From a candidate division WOR-3 bacterium (GTDB lineage Bacteria; Hydrothermota; Hydrothermia; UBA1063), in contig JBDRYS010000003.1 of NCBI GenBank assembly GCA_039803545.1, positions 1-64,000 of the forward strand: 64,000 nucleotides of DNA, read 5' to 3'. The number at the start of each line of letters is the position of its first letter. Position 1 is the first letter of the stretch. A program made the position numbers and the translations under genes. This document shows, piece by piece, positions 37,438 through 45,896 of this stretch. Below the pieces are notes generated by a model that searched no databases, was not told the DNA's origin, and saw only the letters and a program-made list of their open reading frames with translations.

Positions 37438-38446
37438 AGGTATAGGGCGGGTAAAAGATACCCTCCTCCGTAATTATTGCACTTATAAACTCCCAGGGCG
37501 TAACATCGAAGGCGTAATTTAAAACATCCACTTCTTCAGGGGCAATCTGTTTTTCGCCAACAAAAATTACCTCTTTTTTGCTCCTTTCTTCAATCCTGAT
37601 TTCTTCTCCACTTTCAATAGTCGGATCTATGGAACTCGTTGGAGCAACTACGTAAAAGGGAATCCTGTGTTCTTTTGCAAGAACCGCCAACATATAAGTA
37701 CCAATTTTGTTAGCGATATCTCCATTTCGTGCAATTCGGTCGGCTCCAGCGAAGATCGCATCGACTTTCTCTCGTTTCATAACAAAGGCCGCCGAGTTGT
37801 CCGTGATAAGAACAGGTTTAATACCATTTTCTAAAAGCTCCCAGGTTGTTAATCTCGCCCCCTGAAGTACGGGTCTTGTCTCAAGGGCAAATACCTTCTC
37901 AATTTTTCCCAGTTCATACCCCTTATAAATTACTCCCAAAGCTGTCCCTATATGATTAGTGGCAAGATACCCCGTATTACATATGGTCATCACCTTCGCT
38001 TTCTCAGGAAGAAGGGTCACACCAAACTGTGCCATCTTTTCACACCTTTCTGCCTCTTCCTTCTCTATTTTTTGGGCTTCTTCCAGCAAGAGATTTACCA
38101 GTTCAGATCTGGAAGAAACATTGGAATTTCTTATGATCTTCTCCATTCTGTCAAGGGCGTAAAATAGATTCACCGCGGTAGGTCTTGTTTTCCTCAATTC
38201 TCCTATGCTACTCAACCCTATTTCCTTCACCCTGTCAACATCTTCTACATCAAGGCTTCTTAATACCTGAACAACGGCGTAGGCTGCAAAAATGCCTATT
38301 AATGGAGCGCCACGAACTTTAAGGTTTACTATTGCATCAATAGCATCCTGCAGGGTGTAAATGTATTCAAAGCGGACAATTTCAGGTAACTTCGTCTGGT
38401 CCAAAACCTTTATGGTATCACGAAAGCACTCCACGGGTTTAATCAT
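37421..38446 (-). CDS. mtnA: Methylthioribose-1-phosphate isomerase
   Basis: 341 aa. It converts methylthioribose-1-P to methylthioribulose-1-P in methionine salvage; the related ribose 1,5-bisphosphate isomerase cannot be fully excluded. Motifs: LKVRGAPLIGIFAAYA, TICNTGYLAT with the catalytic Cys, and GADRIARNGDIANKIGTY with the catalytic Asp. It overlaps the PHP gene stop codon by 4 nt. Confidence 0.93.
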   Translation of the reverse strand: MIKPVECFRDTIKVLDQTKLPEIVRFEYIYTLQDAIDAIVNLKVRGAPLIGIFAAYAVVQVLRSLDVEDVDRVKEIGLSSIGELRKTRPTAVNLFYALDRMEKIIRNSNVSSRSELVNLLLEEAQKIEKEEAERCEKMAQFGVTLLPEKAKVMTICNTGYLATNHIGTALGVIYKGYELGKIEKVFALETRPVLQGARLTTWELLENGIKPVLITDNSAAFVMKREKVDAIFAGADRIARNGDIANKIGTYMLAVLAKEHRIPFYVVAPTSSIDPTIESGEEIRIEERSKKEVIFVGEKQIAPEEVDVLNYAFDVTPWEFISAIITEEGIFYPPYTFNQKD

Positions 38447-39261
38447 TGCCTTACAACCTCGATTTTATTTCCAGAGTGCCCACAGTATAAACTGAAATCC
38501 ACCGGATAACCCTGCCCTTCTAAATCCCCATGAAAGTCTGTCCCACCCGTTATCATGAGGCCATTTTTAAATGCAATTTCCTTCAGTTTATCCTCAATAT
38601 AATAAGGATTCTTAGGATGAAAGACCTCAATCCCGTCAATTCCTTTCAAGATCGAAAGATTTATAACCTCATCCATTCTATTTATGAGACCTGGATGAGC
38701 AAGAACGGCAATGCCTCCGCTCTTGTGAATTATATCAATCGCTTCTTCTATCGAAATTTTAAATTTCCCTACGTAGGCAGGGCCAGAATCTCCGATGTAC
38801 TTCTCAAAGGCTTCCTCCATACTGGACACAAAACCCTTTTCCACAAGTTCCCTTGCAAGGTGCGGTCTTCCAATGGCCTTATTTTCTTCAAACTTAGACA
38901 TATCGGGAGTAATTTCAATTCCAAGCCCCTTTAGTTTTTCAACCATTTTCAAAAATCTCTCCTTCCTCGCCTTTCTGAAGGTTTCGAGATAATCCAGAAG
39001 ATACTTGGACCCTGTATCTACAAAATAACCAAGGACGTGCACCTCTTCCCCGCTATATTCTGCGGAAAGTTCAATACCGGGGATCAATTCCATATTCAGT
39101 TTAAGGGCCTCTTCCTGGGCTTCCGCCAGGGCCTCCACCGAATCATGGTCAGTAATGGAAAATATCTTTATACCCTTTGAGTACAGCAAGTAAACCAGTT
39201 CCCGCGGAGAATACAATCCATCGGACTTTGTTGTATGCGTATGTAAATCACACCTCTGCAT
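38443..39261 (-). CDS. PHP-domain phosphoesterase (YciV/RNase AM-like)
   Basis: 272 aa. Metal ligands occur in DLHTHTTKSDG, SITDHDSVE, PGIELSAEY, VLAHPGLI and GGTDFHG. The family removes 3' phosphates from nucleoside 3',5'-bisphosphates and trims RNA 5' ends. TAAACT (39268-39273) lies 6 nt before the ATG on the minus strand with no Shine-Dalgarno, again fitting a leaderless start, although the -35 is weak. Confidence 0.9.
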   Translation of the reverse strand: MQRCDLHTHTTKSDGLYSPRELVYLLYSKGIKIFSITDHDSVEALAEAQEEALKLNMELIPGIELSAEYSGEEVHVLGYFVDTGSKYLLDYLETFRKARKERFLKMVEKLKGLGIEITPDMSKFEENKAIGRPHLARELVEKGFVSSMEEAFEKYIGDSGPAYVGKFKISIEEAIDIIHKSGGIAVLAHPGLINRMDEVINLSILKGIDGIEVFHPKNPYYIEDKLKEIAFKNGLMITGGTDFHGDLEGQGYPVDFSLYCGHSGNKIEVVRQ

Positions 39262-39410
39262 AATTTCAGTTTAAAGGAAAAATCGCGGATTTTAAAGGGA
39301 TTTAAGGTTTTAAATATTTACAAAGTGGAGCGGGAGCTGTTTCAACATTTTACCAATTTGAAAGGCACATTTGAAGGAAACTCCACCCTTTAGACTAATT
39401 TCCAAGCTAC

Positions 39411-39439
39411 TTGACCTTGCGAAAGACATTTTATATAAT
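39411..39439 (+). promoter_or_regulatory. Promoter of the asparagine synthetase operon
   Basis: TTGACC (39411-39416), 17 bp, TATAAT (39434-39439). The predicted start, near 39446-39448, coincides with the ATG of the Asn-rich leader ORF. The gap 39274-39410 has no gene. Confidence 0.8.
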
Positions 39440-39447
39440 TTTTTAAA

Positions 39448-39546
39448 ATGGCACTCTTTCTATTTTATGCAAAGTTTAATGTAGCTCTCCCTGCTATCTC
39501 TAACTTCGCCATTAATTTTGCCAATAATAACGTCCCCCTGCAATAA
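39448..39546 (+). CDS. Asn-rich leader peptide of asparagine synthetase operon
   Basis: 32-residue ORF that starts 8 nt after the -10 box, so it would be leaderless like several genes here. Six of its residues are Asn (11, 19, 23, 26, 27, 28); the last three are consecutive codons AAT-AAT-AAC at 39523-39531, directly at the foot of a GC-rich hairpin (39531-39554). The stop codon lies in that hairpin's loop and 3' arm. The next gene makes asparagine. This is the layout of an amino-acid-sensing leader peptide: a ribosome stalled for Asn-tRNA would hold the hairpin open. The classic terminator U-tract is absent, so the output step is unclear. Confidence 0.6.
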   Translation: MALFLFYAKFNVALPAISNFAINFANNNVPLQ

Positions 39547-39554
39547 GGGGGACG
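39531..39554 (+). promoter_or_regulatory. GC-rich leader hairpin after Asn codons
   Basis: CGTCCCCCT (39531-39539) pairs with AGGGGGACG (39546-39554) around a 6-nt loop. No immediate U-run follows; a T6 occurs at 39583-39588. The hairpin starts on the last base of the third consecutive Asn codon of the leader ORF. Confidence 0.7.
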
Positions 39555-39612
39555 GCCTTGTAGACCAATAAAAACCCTGTTGTTTTTTGTTTCCCCAGAA
39601 GGAGGTAAGACG

Positions 39613-40536
39613 ATGTTAAAGTTTGAAATCTTTGAGCATTTAAAAGACGAAAAGGTAAAAAAGGCGGTCAGGGTTCAATCCCTGATTGTAAAAATTTTAA
39701 GAGATTATTTACACGAAAAAGGGTTTTCAGAAATCCTTCCCGTAGTAATCTCAAGGGTAACAGACCCATTGTCAGAGGTCAAAAACTCTGTATCCTTCGA
39801 GATTTATGGGCAATACTATCAACTTACAAAGAGTATGATTTTCCACAAAAGGATGGCCCTCTACAGCCTCGACAAGATTTTTACCTTTTCACCCAACGTA
39901 AGAATCGAAGAAGAAAAGAAGAGTTCAACCCGCAGGCACCTTGTGGAATTTGTCCAGTTAGATCTGGAAATGAGAAATGCAAGAATGGAGGATGTAATGA
40001 GAATAGCTGAAGATATGCTATGTTATCTCTTCGATAGGCTTAAAGAAGAGGCAAAAGACGAACTCTCCTACTTTGGCAGAGAGCTACCAGAACTTAAAAC
40101 TCCATTCCCCGTTTACGAATTTGAAGAAGTTTATTCGCGATATGGTGAAGATTATGAAAACATACTATCGACAAATTCTACTCATCTTGTTTGGGTTGTC
40201 CATTTCCCTGAAACAAGACGAGAATTCTATTACAAAACAATCCCTGGGACAAACAAAATGGCCGACTTCGACCTCTTGTATCCTTATGGATACGGAGAGG
40301 CAATTTCTGGGGGCGAAAGGGAGGACAACAAAGATAACGTTATTAGGAAGTTAAAAGACAAAGATGCAGACTACCTCAAAGATTTTTACTTAAAACTTCT
40401 GGACGCAGGAGTGCCTCCATCCAGTGGATTTGGAATCGGTATCGAGAGGCTCACCATGTTTGTTTGTGGACTTGACCATATTATTTATACAAAGCTTTTT
40501 CCCAAATTGCCTGTTAAGGAAGTTCAATTCATTTAA
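39613..40536 (+). CDS. Archaeal-type asparagine synthetase (AsnRS-like, AS-AR)
   Basis: 307 aa. It is a class II aminoacyl-tRNA synthetase-like catalytic core with no anticodon-binding domain: motif 2 SSTRRHLVEFVQLDLEM and motif 3 SGFGIGIERLTMFVCG. Archaeal proteins of this build (known from Pyrococcus) make asparagine from aspartate. Start at 39613 with GGAGG upstream. The Asn-rich leader and the glutamine synthetase next door both support a role in asparagine or nitrogen metabolism. A role as a tRNA-related paralogue cannot be ruled out. Confidence 0.8.
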   Translation: MLKFEIFEHLKDEKVKKAVRVQSLIVKILRDYLHEKGFSEILPVVISRVTDPLSEVKNSVSFEIYGQYYQLTKSMIFHKRMALYSLDKIFTFSPNVRIEEEKKSSTRRHLVEFVQLDLEMRNARMEDVMRIAEDMLCYLFDRLKEEAKDELSYFGRELPELKTPFPVYEFEEVYSRYGEDYENILSTNSTHLVWVVHFPETRREFYYKTIPGTNKMADFDLLYPYGYGEAISGGEREDNKDNVIRKLKDKDADYLKDFYLKLLDAGVPPSSGFGIGIERLTMFVCGLDHIIYTKLFPKLPVKEVQFI

Positions 40537-40548
40537 TAAGGAGGGGTT

Positions 40549-41904
40549 ATGCAGGGCTTTGTCTTTTATAACAAAGAAGAGGTCCTTGAATTTTTAAAGG
40601 AACATCCTGAAGTAAAATTCTGCCGGTTCCTCTTCGTTGACGTCCTTGGGAGACTTTTAAGCTTCACGGTTCCTTCAAAGGAGGTCGAAGATGCCTTCAA
40701 CAATGGCAAAGGATTTGATGGAAGTTCCGTTGAAGGATTTGTAAGGATCTTTGAATCGGATCTTATTTTTATTCCAGATCCGAAGACCTTCAGGGTGTTA
40801 CCGTGGAAGTACGAACTGGGCGGTGAAGTCTGGTACGAGGCTTTAATGTTCGGCGATATTTTTGACTCTGAAGGTAGTAGATTTGAGGGCGACTCAAGAT
40901 ACATTTTAATCAAAACCCTTGAAAAATTAAAGGAAACTGGAACCCCTTACATCGGCCCTGAAATTGAGTTCTTCCTCTTTGAAAACGACAAAAGCACTAA
41001 ACTTTTAGATTCAGGAGGATACTTTTACAGCGGTAAGTGGGGTGAACTGAGAAAACTTGCCATGATATACCTGGATAAAATGGGGATCTCCGTGGAGTGC
41101 GACCACCATGAGGTGGCCCCGAGTCAGCATGAAATAGACCTAAAGTACAGCCATGCTTTAGAGATTGCCGATGGGATAATGCTGACAAAATACGTGCTAA
41201 AAAGGATAGCAGAAAGGCTTGGCCTTTATGTTTCCTTTATGCCTAAACCGATCATCAATCTTCCTGGAAATGGCATGCACCTTCATATTTCCCTTTTTAA
41301 AGATGGAGAGAATCTTTTTTACTCTTCCTCTGGGCTTTCTGACTTCGGAAAACGATTTGCTATGGGTCTTATAAAGTACGGAAAAGAAATTCAACTGGTC
41401 TTAAACCAGTGGGTAAACTCCTACAAAAGGCTAAGGCCCGGGTATGAAGCCCCTTGCTACTTAGCCTGGGGAACCAAAAACCGTTCACTTTATATCAGAG
41501 TCCCAAATTTTAAGAAAGAAAACAAGAATTCTTATAGAATTGAACTCCGAAGTCCGGACCCTGCCTGTAACCCGTATCTTGCCTTCGCATTGATACTAAG
41601 CGCGGGGATTAAGGGTGTTGAAGAGGGGATACAAATTTCAGCACCTCAGCAAGTTAACGTTTACGAGCTTTCAGAAGAAGAAAGGAGATCCCGAGGTATA
41701 GAGAATCTTAGTGCGAATTTAAAAGATGCCCTCGAACATTTTAAGTCCAGTAAACTTTGTAGAGAGGTTCTTGGGGATCATATATATCAAAAACTAATCG
41801 AAAATAAAGAAAAAGAATGGGAAGTTTATGTCAGCGAGGTAGGCTTACGTTACGAAAACGAGGTTAGCAAATATGAATTAGAAAAATACCTGCCCATTTT
41901 ATAA
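40549..41904 (+). CDS. glnA: Glutamine synthetase, type I
   Basis: 451 aa. It makes glutamine from glutamate and ammonia. Motifs: KGFDGSSVEGF, GPEIEFFLF, NGMHLHISLF, RIELRSPDPACNPYLAFA. The adenylylation-site region of enterobacterial enzymes is not evident, so it looks like the shorter GSI-alpha type. GGAGG is 6 nt before the ATG. It lies 12 nt after the asparagine synthetase gene, so the two are one nitrogen-assimilation operon. Confidence 0.95.
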   Translation: MQGFVFYNKEEVLEFLKEHPEVKFCRFLFVDVLGRLLSFTVPSKEVEDAFNNGKGFDGSSVEGFVRIFESDLIFIPDPKTFRVLPWKYELGGEVWYEALMFGDIFDSEGSRFEGDSRYILIKTLEKLKETGTPYIGPEIEFFLFENDKSTKLLDSGGYFYSGKWGELRKLAMIYLDKMGISVECDHHEVAPSQHEIDLKYSHALEIADGIMLTKYVLKRIAERLGLYVSFMPKPIINLPGNGMHLHISLFKDGENLFYSSSGLSDFGKRFAMGLIKYGKEIQLVLNQWVNSYKRLRPGYEAPCYLAWGTKNRSLYIRVPNFKKENKNSYRIELRSPDPACNPYLAFALILSAGIKGVEEGIQISAPQQVNVYELSEEERRSRGIENLSANLKDALEHFKSSKLCREVLGDHIYQKLIENKEKEWEVYVSEVGLRYENEVSKYELEKYLPIL

Positions 41905-41926
41905 ACTCAAAAGTTTAAAGGGAATT

Positions 41927-41954
41927 TTGAACTCCAAAGCAAAAACACTATAAT
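41927..41954 (+). promoter_or_regulatory. Thiamine operon promoter
   Basis: TTGAAC (41927-41932), 16 bp, TATAAT (41949-41954). The predicted start at about 41960 is the first base of the riboswitch P1 stem. Confidence 0.85.
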
Positions 41955-41959
41955 AAAAG

Positions 41960-42060
41960 CTGGCACTGGGGGAGCTGGGTAAAAGCCCGGCTGAGAGGCC
42001 TGCCTGAAAGGCGACCCCTCGAACCTGATCCGGGTAATGCCGGCGAAGGGAAAGTGCCAG
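41960..42060 (+). promoter_or_regulatory. TPP riboswitch aptamer
   Basis: Diagnostic thi-box sequences are present: GGCTGAGAGG, GAACCTGATCCGGGTAATG and GGCGAAGGGA. P1 is a perfect 8-bp stem, CTGGCACT (41960-41967) with AGTGCCAG (42053-42060). It senses thiamine pyrophosphate and represses the thi operon. Confidence 0.98.
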
Positions 42061-42081
42061 TAACTTTCCCAATCGCTCAGC

Positions 42082-42107
42082 CCTCCCCCCTGAAAAGCCA
42101 GAGGAGG
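42082..42107 (+). promoter_or_regulatory. Riboswitch expression platform (anti-Shine-Dalgarno hairpin)
   Basis: CCTCC (42082-42086) and CTG (42090-42092) pair with CAG (42099-42101) and GGAGG (42103-42107), the Shine-Dalgarno of thiC. In the aptamer, GGGGGAG (41968-41974) is complementary to CTCCCCC (42083-42089). Without ligand, that pairing could free the ribosome site. So the switch is probably translational. Confidence 0.7.
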
Positions 42108-42112
42108 TTAAA

Positions 42113-43378
42113 ATGGGGGAGACCTTAATTGAAACTCTAAGATCGGGTAAAATCCCTGAAAAATTTGTCGAAATCTGCAAAAAAGAAAAAGTGGACCCTA
42201 GCCTACTGGCCCAGGAAGTGGCCTCTGGAACGGCAGTAGTCGTTGGATACCGCACTGGTAGAAACCCTTTTATCCTTTCCAAATACACTCGAACCAAAGT
42301 AAATGCAAACATAGGGACAAGTACAAACAGATCAAGCCTAACGGAGGAACTGGAAAAGTTGAAAGCAGCCCTCGATGCCGGTGCCGATGCCGTTATGGAT
42401 CTTTCACTATCCGACGACCTCAAAATCATAAGAAAGAAAATCCTTGAAAACTCCACGGTGCCTGTGGGGACCGTCCCTATCTACGAGGCTGCAACGCAGG
42501 CACGAATTAAGCGGGGGGCCGTTGTAAGACTGGATGTAGAAGAGATTTTCGATATCATCGAACAGCAAATGGAAGAAGGTGTTGACTTTATGACTATTCA
42601 CGCAGGTGTTACAAAGGAACTGGTGATGGAACTTAAGAAACATCCAAGACTTGAAGGTATCGTTTCTCGAGGAGGAGCCATACTTTCTGCCTATATAAAA
42701 ACTTACAACAAAGAAAATCCCCTTTTTGAACATTTTGATAGGTTACTAAAATTGGCAAAAAAGTATGATGTTGTACTTTCTCTGGGAGACGGCATGAGGC
42801 CAGGGGCAATCAAAGATGCTGGGGACTACTTTGAAGTTGGTGAGCAGAAGGTCCTCGGAGAACTGGTCTTAAGGGCAAGAGAAGCTGGTGTTATGACCAT
42901 TGTGGAAGGCCCTGGACACGTTCCCCTGCACATGGTAAGAGAGGCAGTGGAGAGGATGAAAAAATTGAATCATGGTGCCCCTCTTTACCTTCTTGGACCA
43001 GTTGTAACTGACATAGCCCCAGGCTTTGACCACATCACCGGTGCCATAGGAGGCGCCTTAGCTGCCTGGGCCGGTGTTGAATTCCTGTGCTACGTAACCC
43101 CCGCTGAGCACCTCGGACTCCCAACGGTCGAAGACGTGAAACTGGGGGTAATTGCTGCAAGGATTGCAGGACATGCGGCTGATATCGCTAAGGGTATTAA
43201 AGAGGCCGATAAATGGGACGAAGAAATGTCCAGAGCGAGAAAAGACCTGGACTGGGATACAATGATGGCTTTATCTATCCATCCGGAAACTTCGAGAAGA
43301 TTAAGGCTCGAAAAGTCAGGTGAAGGTCCTTGCACGATGTGCGGTGAATACTGTGTGTTTCTCATTAACGGAGATTAA
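42113..43378 (+). CDS. thiC: Phosphomethylpyrimidine synthase
   Basis: 421 aa, the short form without the plant/proteobacterial N-terminal extension. It is a radical SAM enzyme turning AIR into HMP-P. The C-terminal iron-sulfur motif is C407-x2-C410-x3-C414 (CTMCGEYC), one residue shorter than the C-x2-C-x4-C of E. coli. SRGGAILSAY, GDGMRPG, EGPGHVPLH and DIAPGFDHIT are conserved. First gene of the thi operon. Confidence 0.96.
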   Translation: MGETLIETLRSGKIPEKFVEICKKEKVDPSLLAQEVASGTAVVVGYRTGRNPFILSKYTRTKVNANIGTSTNRSSLTEELEKLKAALDAGADAVMDLSLSDDLKIIRKKILENSTVPVGTVPIYEAATQARIKRGAVVRLDVEEIFDIIEQQMEEGVDFMTIHAGVTKELVMELKKHPRLEGIVSRGGAILSAYIKTYNKENPLFEHFDRLLKLAKKYDVVLSLGDGMRPGAIKDAGDYFEVGEQKVLGELVLRAREAGVMTIVEGPGHVPLHMVREAVERMKKLNHGAPLYLLGPVVTDIAPGFDHITGAIGGALAAWAGVEFLCYVTPAEHLGLPTVEDVKLGVIAARIAGHAADIAKGIKEADKWDEEMSRARKDLDWDTMMALSIHPETSRRLRLEKSGEGPCTMCGEYCVFLINGD

Positions 43379-43381
43379 AAA

Positions 43382-44197
43382 ATGGAAATAAGGGAAAGAG
43401 CCCAAAAAGCCCTCGAAAATATCAAAAAATTCAATCCTCTTATTCACAATATCACAAACTATGTGGCGGCCAACTTCCAGGCCAATGTTCTACTGGCTAT
43501 TGGCGCCTCACCCGTTATGGCCCACTCCGAAGATGAAGTGGAAGACATGGTTACTATTTCCGATGCCCTCGTCCTCAATATCGGCACTCTCTCAAAAAGT
43601 ATCGTAAATTCAATGATAATTGCCGGTATAAGAGCAAAGGAGCTTAAGAAGCCCGTGATCCTTGACCCCGTCGGTGCAGGAGCAACAAAGTTCAGAAATA
43701 ACGCGATTGAAAAAATATTAAGCGAAGTAAAAGTAGACATCATAAGGGGTAATGCCTCCGAAATCGGAGCTATCTGCGGTATAGAAGGCAATACCAAGGG
43801 CGTTGATTCCATAATGAAACCGGAAGAGGTGCTGAAGTCCGCCATCGAATTTAGTAATAAAACAGGGATCGTAGTGGTGATATCCGGGGCAACAGACTAT
43901 ATTGTAAGCGGAGAGGAAGTGATTAAATGCTACAATGGGGTACCTTTGCTCGGAAAGATAACTGGTTCCGGTTGTGCAGTAACATCCATCATCGGGGCCT
44001 TTTCAGCCGTGGAGGAGAATAAAGCCTTTGCTTCTCTCTTTGGTCTCGGGCTCTTTGGTATAGCGGGAGAAATTGCTTTCGCAAACGCCAAAGGCCCTGG
44101 AAGTTTTTATTCCTTTTTAATCGACAGCCTGTACAATATAACACCAGATGTATTTATGAAAAAATTAAAATTTGACATACAAAGGAGTCAATCATGA
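43382..44197 (+). CDS. thiM: Hydroxyethylthiazole kinase
   Basis: 271 aa. It phosphorylates salvaged hydroxyethylthiazole. The N-terminal NPLIHNITNYVAANF and GASPVMAHS are family hallmarks, and the catalytic Cys198 is in TGSGCAV. It starts 3 nt after thiC and overlaps thi4 by ATGA. Confidence 0.96.
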   Translation: MEIRERAQKALENIKKFNPLIHNITNYVAANFQANVLLAIGASPVMAHSEDEVEDMVTISDALVLNIGTLSKSIVNSMIIAGIRAKELKKPVILDPVGAGATKFRNNAIEKILSEVKVDIIRGNASEIGAICGIEGNTKGVDSIMKPEEVLKSAIEFSNKTGIVVVISGATDYIVSGEEVIKCYNGVPLLGKITGSGCAVTSIIGAFSAVEENKAFASLFGLGLFGIAGEIAFANAKGPGSFYSFLIDSLYNITPDVFMKKLKFDIQRSQS

Positions 44198-44961
44198 AGG
44201 AGAAGAAGATCACAGAAATCATAGTCAAAAACCATTTTACACACCTTTTAAATGCCCTGGAAAATGATGTGATTATTGCAGGAGGTGGTCCCTCATCCCT
44301 TGTGGCGGGCTACTACCTCGCCAAGGCCGGGAAAAAGGTCACCATTCTTGAAAAGAAACTGTCCCTTGGTGGGGGAACCTGGGGAGGAGGAATGGGCTTC
44401 AAGTTTGCCGTTGTAGAGGAGGCCTGCCTGCCCATTCTTAGCGAAATGGGGATCAGATACACAAAGGAAGAAGACGACCTTTACTCCGTTGATTCTATAG
44501 AACTGGCCAGTGGATTGATCTTCAACGCCATAAAAGCAGGTGCAGAAATTTTTAACCTCATTTCGGTGGAAGATTTAGTGGTAAGGGATAACAGGGTTCG
44601 CGGGGTTGTAATAAATGGTTCTCCCATCGAGATTGCCAAACTCCATGTAGATCCCATTACACTTATGGCAAAGGCAGTGGTTGATGCCACGGGGCACGAC
44701 CTTGAGGTAGTGAAGGTATTACTCAGGAAAAATGGGGTGAAATTAAATACAGAAACCGGTGACATTATAGGAGAAAGGTCCATGGATGCCGAGGAGGGAG
44801 AAAGGATTACCATCGAGAAAACGGGAGAAGTATATCCAGGCCTTTACGTCGTAGGAATGGCAGCCTGTGCTTGCTTTGGCGGACCAAGGATGGGACCAAT
44901 TTTTGGGGGAATGCTAATCTCGGGTAAAAAACTGGCAGAGACGCTTATTAAAAGCCTATGA
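44194..44961 (+). CDS. thi4: Thi4-type thiazole synthase, His (sulfide-using) form
   Basis: 255 aa. It makes the thiazole half of thiamine from NAD and glycine. FAD/NAD motif GGGPSSLVAGYYLAKAG at about 30-46 and GMAACACFGGPRMGPIFGGM near the C-terminus. Yeast and plant Thi4 give up a cysteine sulfur (in C-x-DP) and die after one turnover. Here that place is His151 (KLHVDP), as in archaeal enzymes that use free sulfide catalytically. This fits a sulfidic, anaerobic habitat. Confidence 0.93.
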   Translation: MKEKKITEIIVKNHFTHLLNALENDVIIAGGGPSSLVAGYYLAKAGKKVTILEKKLSLGGGTWGGGMGFKFAVVEEACLPILSEMGIRYTKEEDDLYSVDSIELASGLIFNAIKAGAEIFNLISVEDLVVRDNRVRGVVINGSPIEIAKLHVDPITLMAKAVVDATGHDLEVVKVLLRKNGVKLNTETGDIIGERSMDAEEGERITIEKTGEVYPGLYVVGMAACACFGGPRMGPIFGGMLISGKKLAETLIKSL

Positions 44962-45590
44962 AGGACATATTAAAACTTTACCTCATTGCCGATTATCTTT
45001 ACTTTGACGAAAACTTCTACAATAAAGTTAAAGCGGCTATCGACGGTGGTGTGACCGCAGTTCAATTTAGATTCAAGGGCGTTGATGATGGTCCCGCTTA
45101 TGAAATTGCAAAGAATTTGAAGGAAATTTGTGCCGAAAAAGGTGTTGCCTTTTTTGTCAACAATAGGCCCGATTTTGCCATTCTCCTCGATGCCGACGGA
45201 GTCCATGTGGGGCAGGACGACTTACCAGTCTTAGAAGTCAAAAGAATTGTCTCTGGAAAAATCGTTGGCATTTCCGCGGGGAATAGCGACGAGTATGAAA
45301 AAGTCAAAAATATGCCTTTCGATTATCTGAGTTTCGGGTCCGTTTTTGCAACACCTACCAAACCCGATGCAGGAGAACCTATTGGTTTAGAAGGTCTTAA
45401 AAGACTCGTGGAAATTACACCCGATGTTCCAAAGATTGCCATTGGGGGTATCAGCGAGGAAAACGCCCTTAGTGTAATGAGAACAGGAGTTTGTGGCATC
45501 GCCGTTTCTAGTGCCATAATGAAATCTTCGAACCCTTACGATTCTGCAAGAAGGCTGAGAGAAATTGTTGAAGAAGGACTGAAAAGGTAA
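44958..45590 (+). CDS. thiE: Thiamine phosphate synthase
   Basis: 210 aa. It joins HMP-PP and thiazole phosphate. Motifs: AVQFRFKG, FFVNNRPDFAILLDADGVHVGQDDLPV, GISAGN, FGSVFATPTKPDAG and AIGGIS. ATGA overlap with thi4. The operon lacks thiD and thiL, which must lie elsewhere. Confidence 0.96.
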   Translation: MKDILKLYLIADYLYFDENFYNKVKAAIDGGVTAVQFRFKGVDDGPAYEIAKNLKEICAEKGVAFFVNNRPDFAILLDADGVHVGQDDLPVLEVKRIVSGKIVGISAGNSDEYEKVKNMPFDYLSFGSVFATPTKPDAGEPIGLEGLKRLVEITPDVPKIAIGGISEENALSVMRTGVCGIAVSSAIMKSSNPYDSARRLREIVEEGLKR

Positions 45591-45861
45591 ATCATAATCA
45601 GGATACCTTAGCAAATTTTAGATCCCGATAGAATTAAAATAAGGTCTATTAACCCAAGCGAGCAAAAATCAACCATTCCTTAACCCATATCTCATTGCCA
45701 CCTTCAGAACCTTTGTAGAATGCGCTGTGTAAAAGCCATTAAAAAGAAAGGGACATAGTAAAACTTAAAGTTTAAAATCCTTCTCCTTCCCTAACAAAGC
45801 TCCTGAAGGGCACTTAGATTATTGTAATGCCAGCTTTAACCTACGAATGAGTCATCTAAAA
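45591..45861. other. Gap without recognisable gene
   Basis: After thiE only a weak 6-bp inverted repeat (AAGGTA/TACCTT) is seen, with no U-run. I see no ORF with a ribosome-binding site and no structured RNA before the promoter at 45862. Confidence 0.6.
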
Positions 45862-45890
45862 TTGCCTTGCCTCAAAGTGGACTTTAAAAT
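45862..45890 (+). promoter_or_regulatory. Promoter of the DUF2207 gene, leaderless type
   Basis: TTGCCT (45862-45867), 17 bp, TAAAAT (45885-45890), then 6 nt to the ATG at 45897. Confidence 0.6.
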
Positions 45891-45896
45891 CTAAAT

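Noticed and set aside
39531-39554. Reading the asparagine leader hairpin as an intrinsic terminator or T-box
   Set aside because: There is no U-run directly after the stem, and no T-box sequence or specifier structure is seen. The leader ORF explains the Asn codons better.
41899-42456. 185-residue frame on the minus strand
   Set aside because: It is antisense to the TPP riboswitch and the start of thiC; its composition follows from those sequences.
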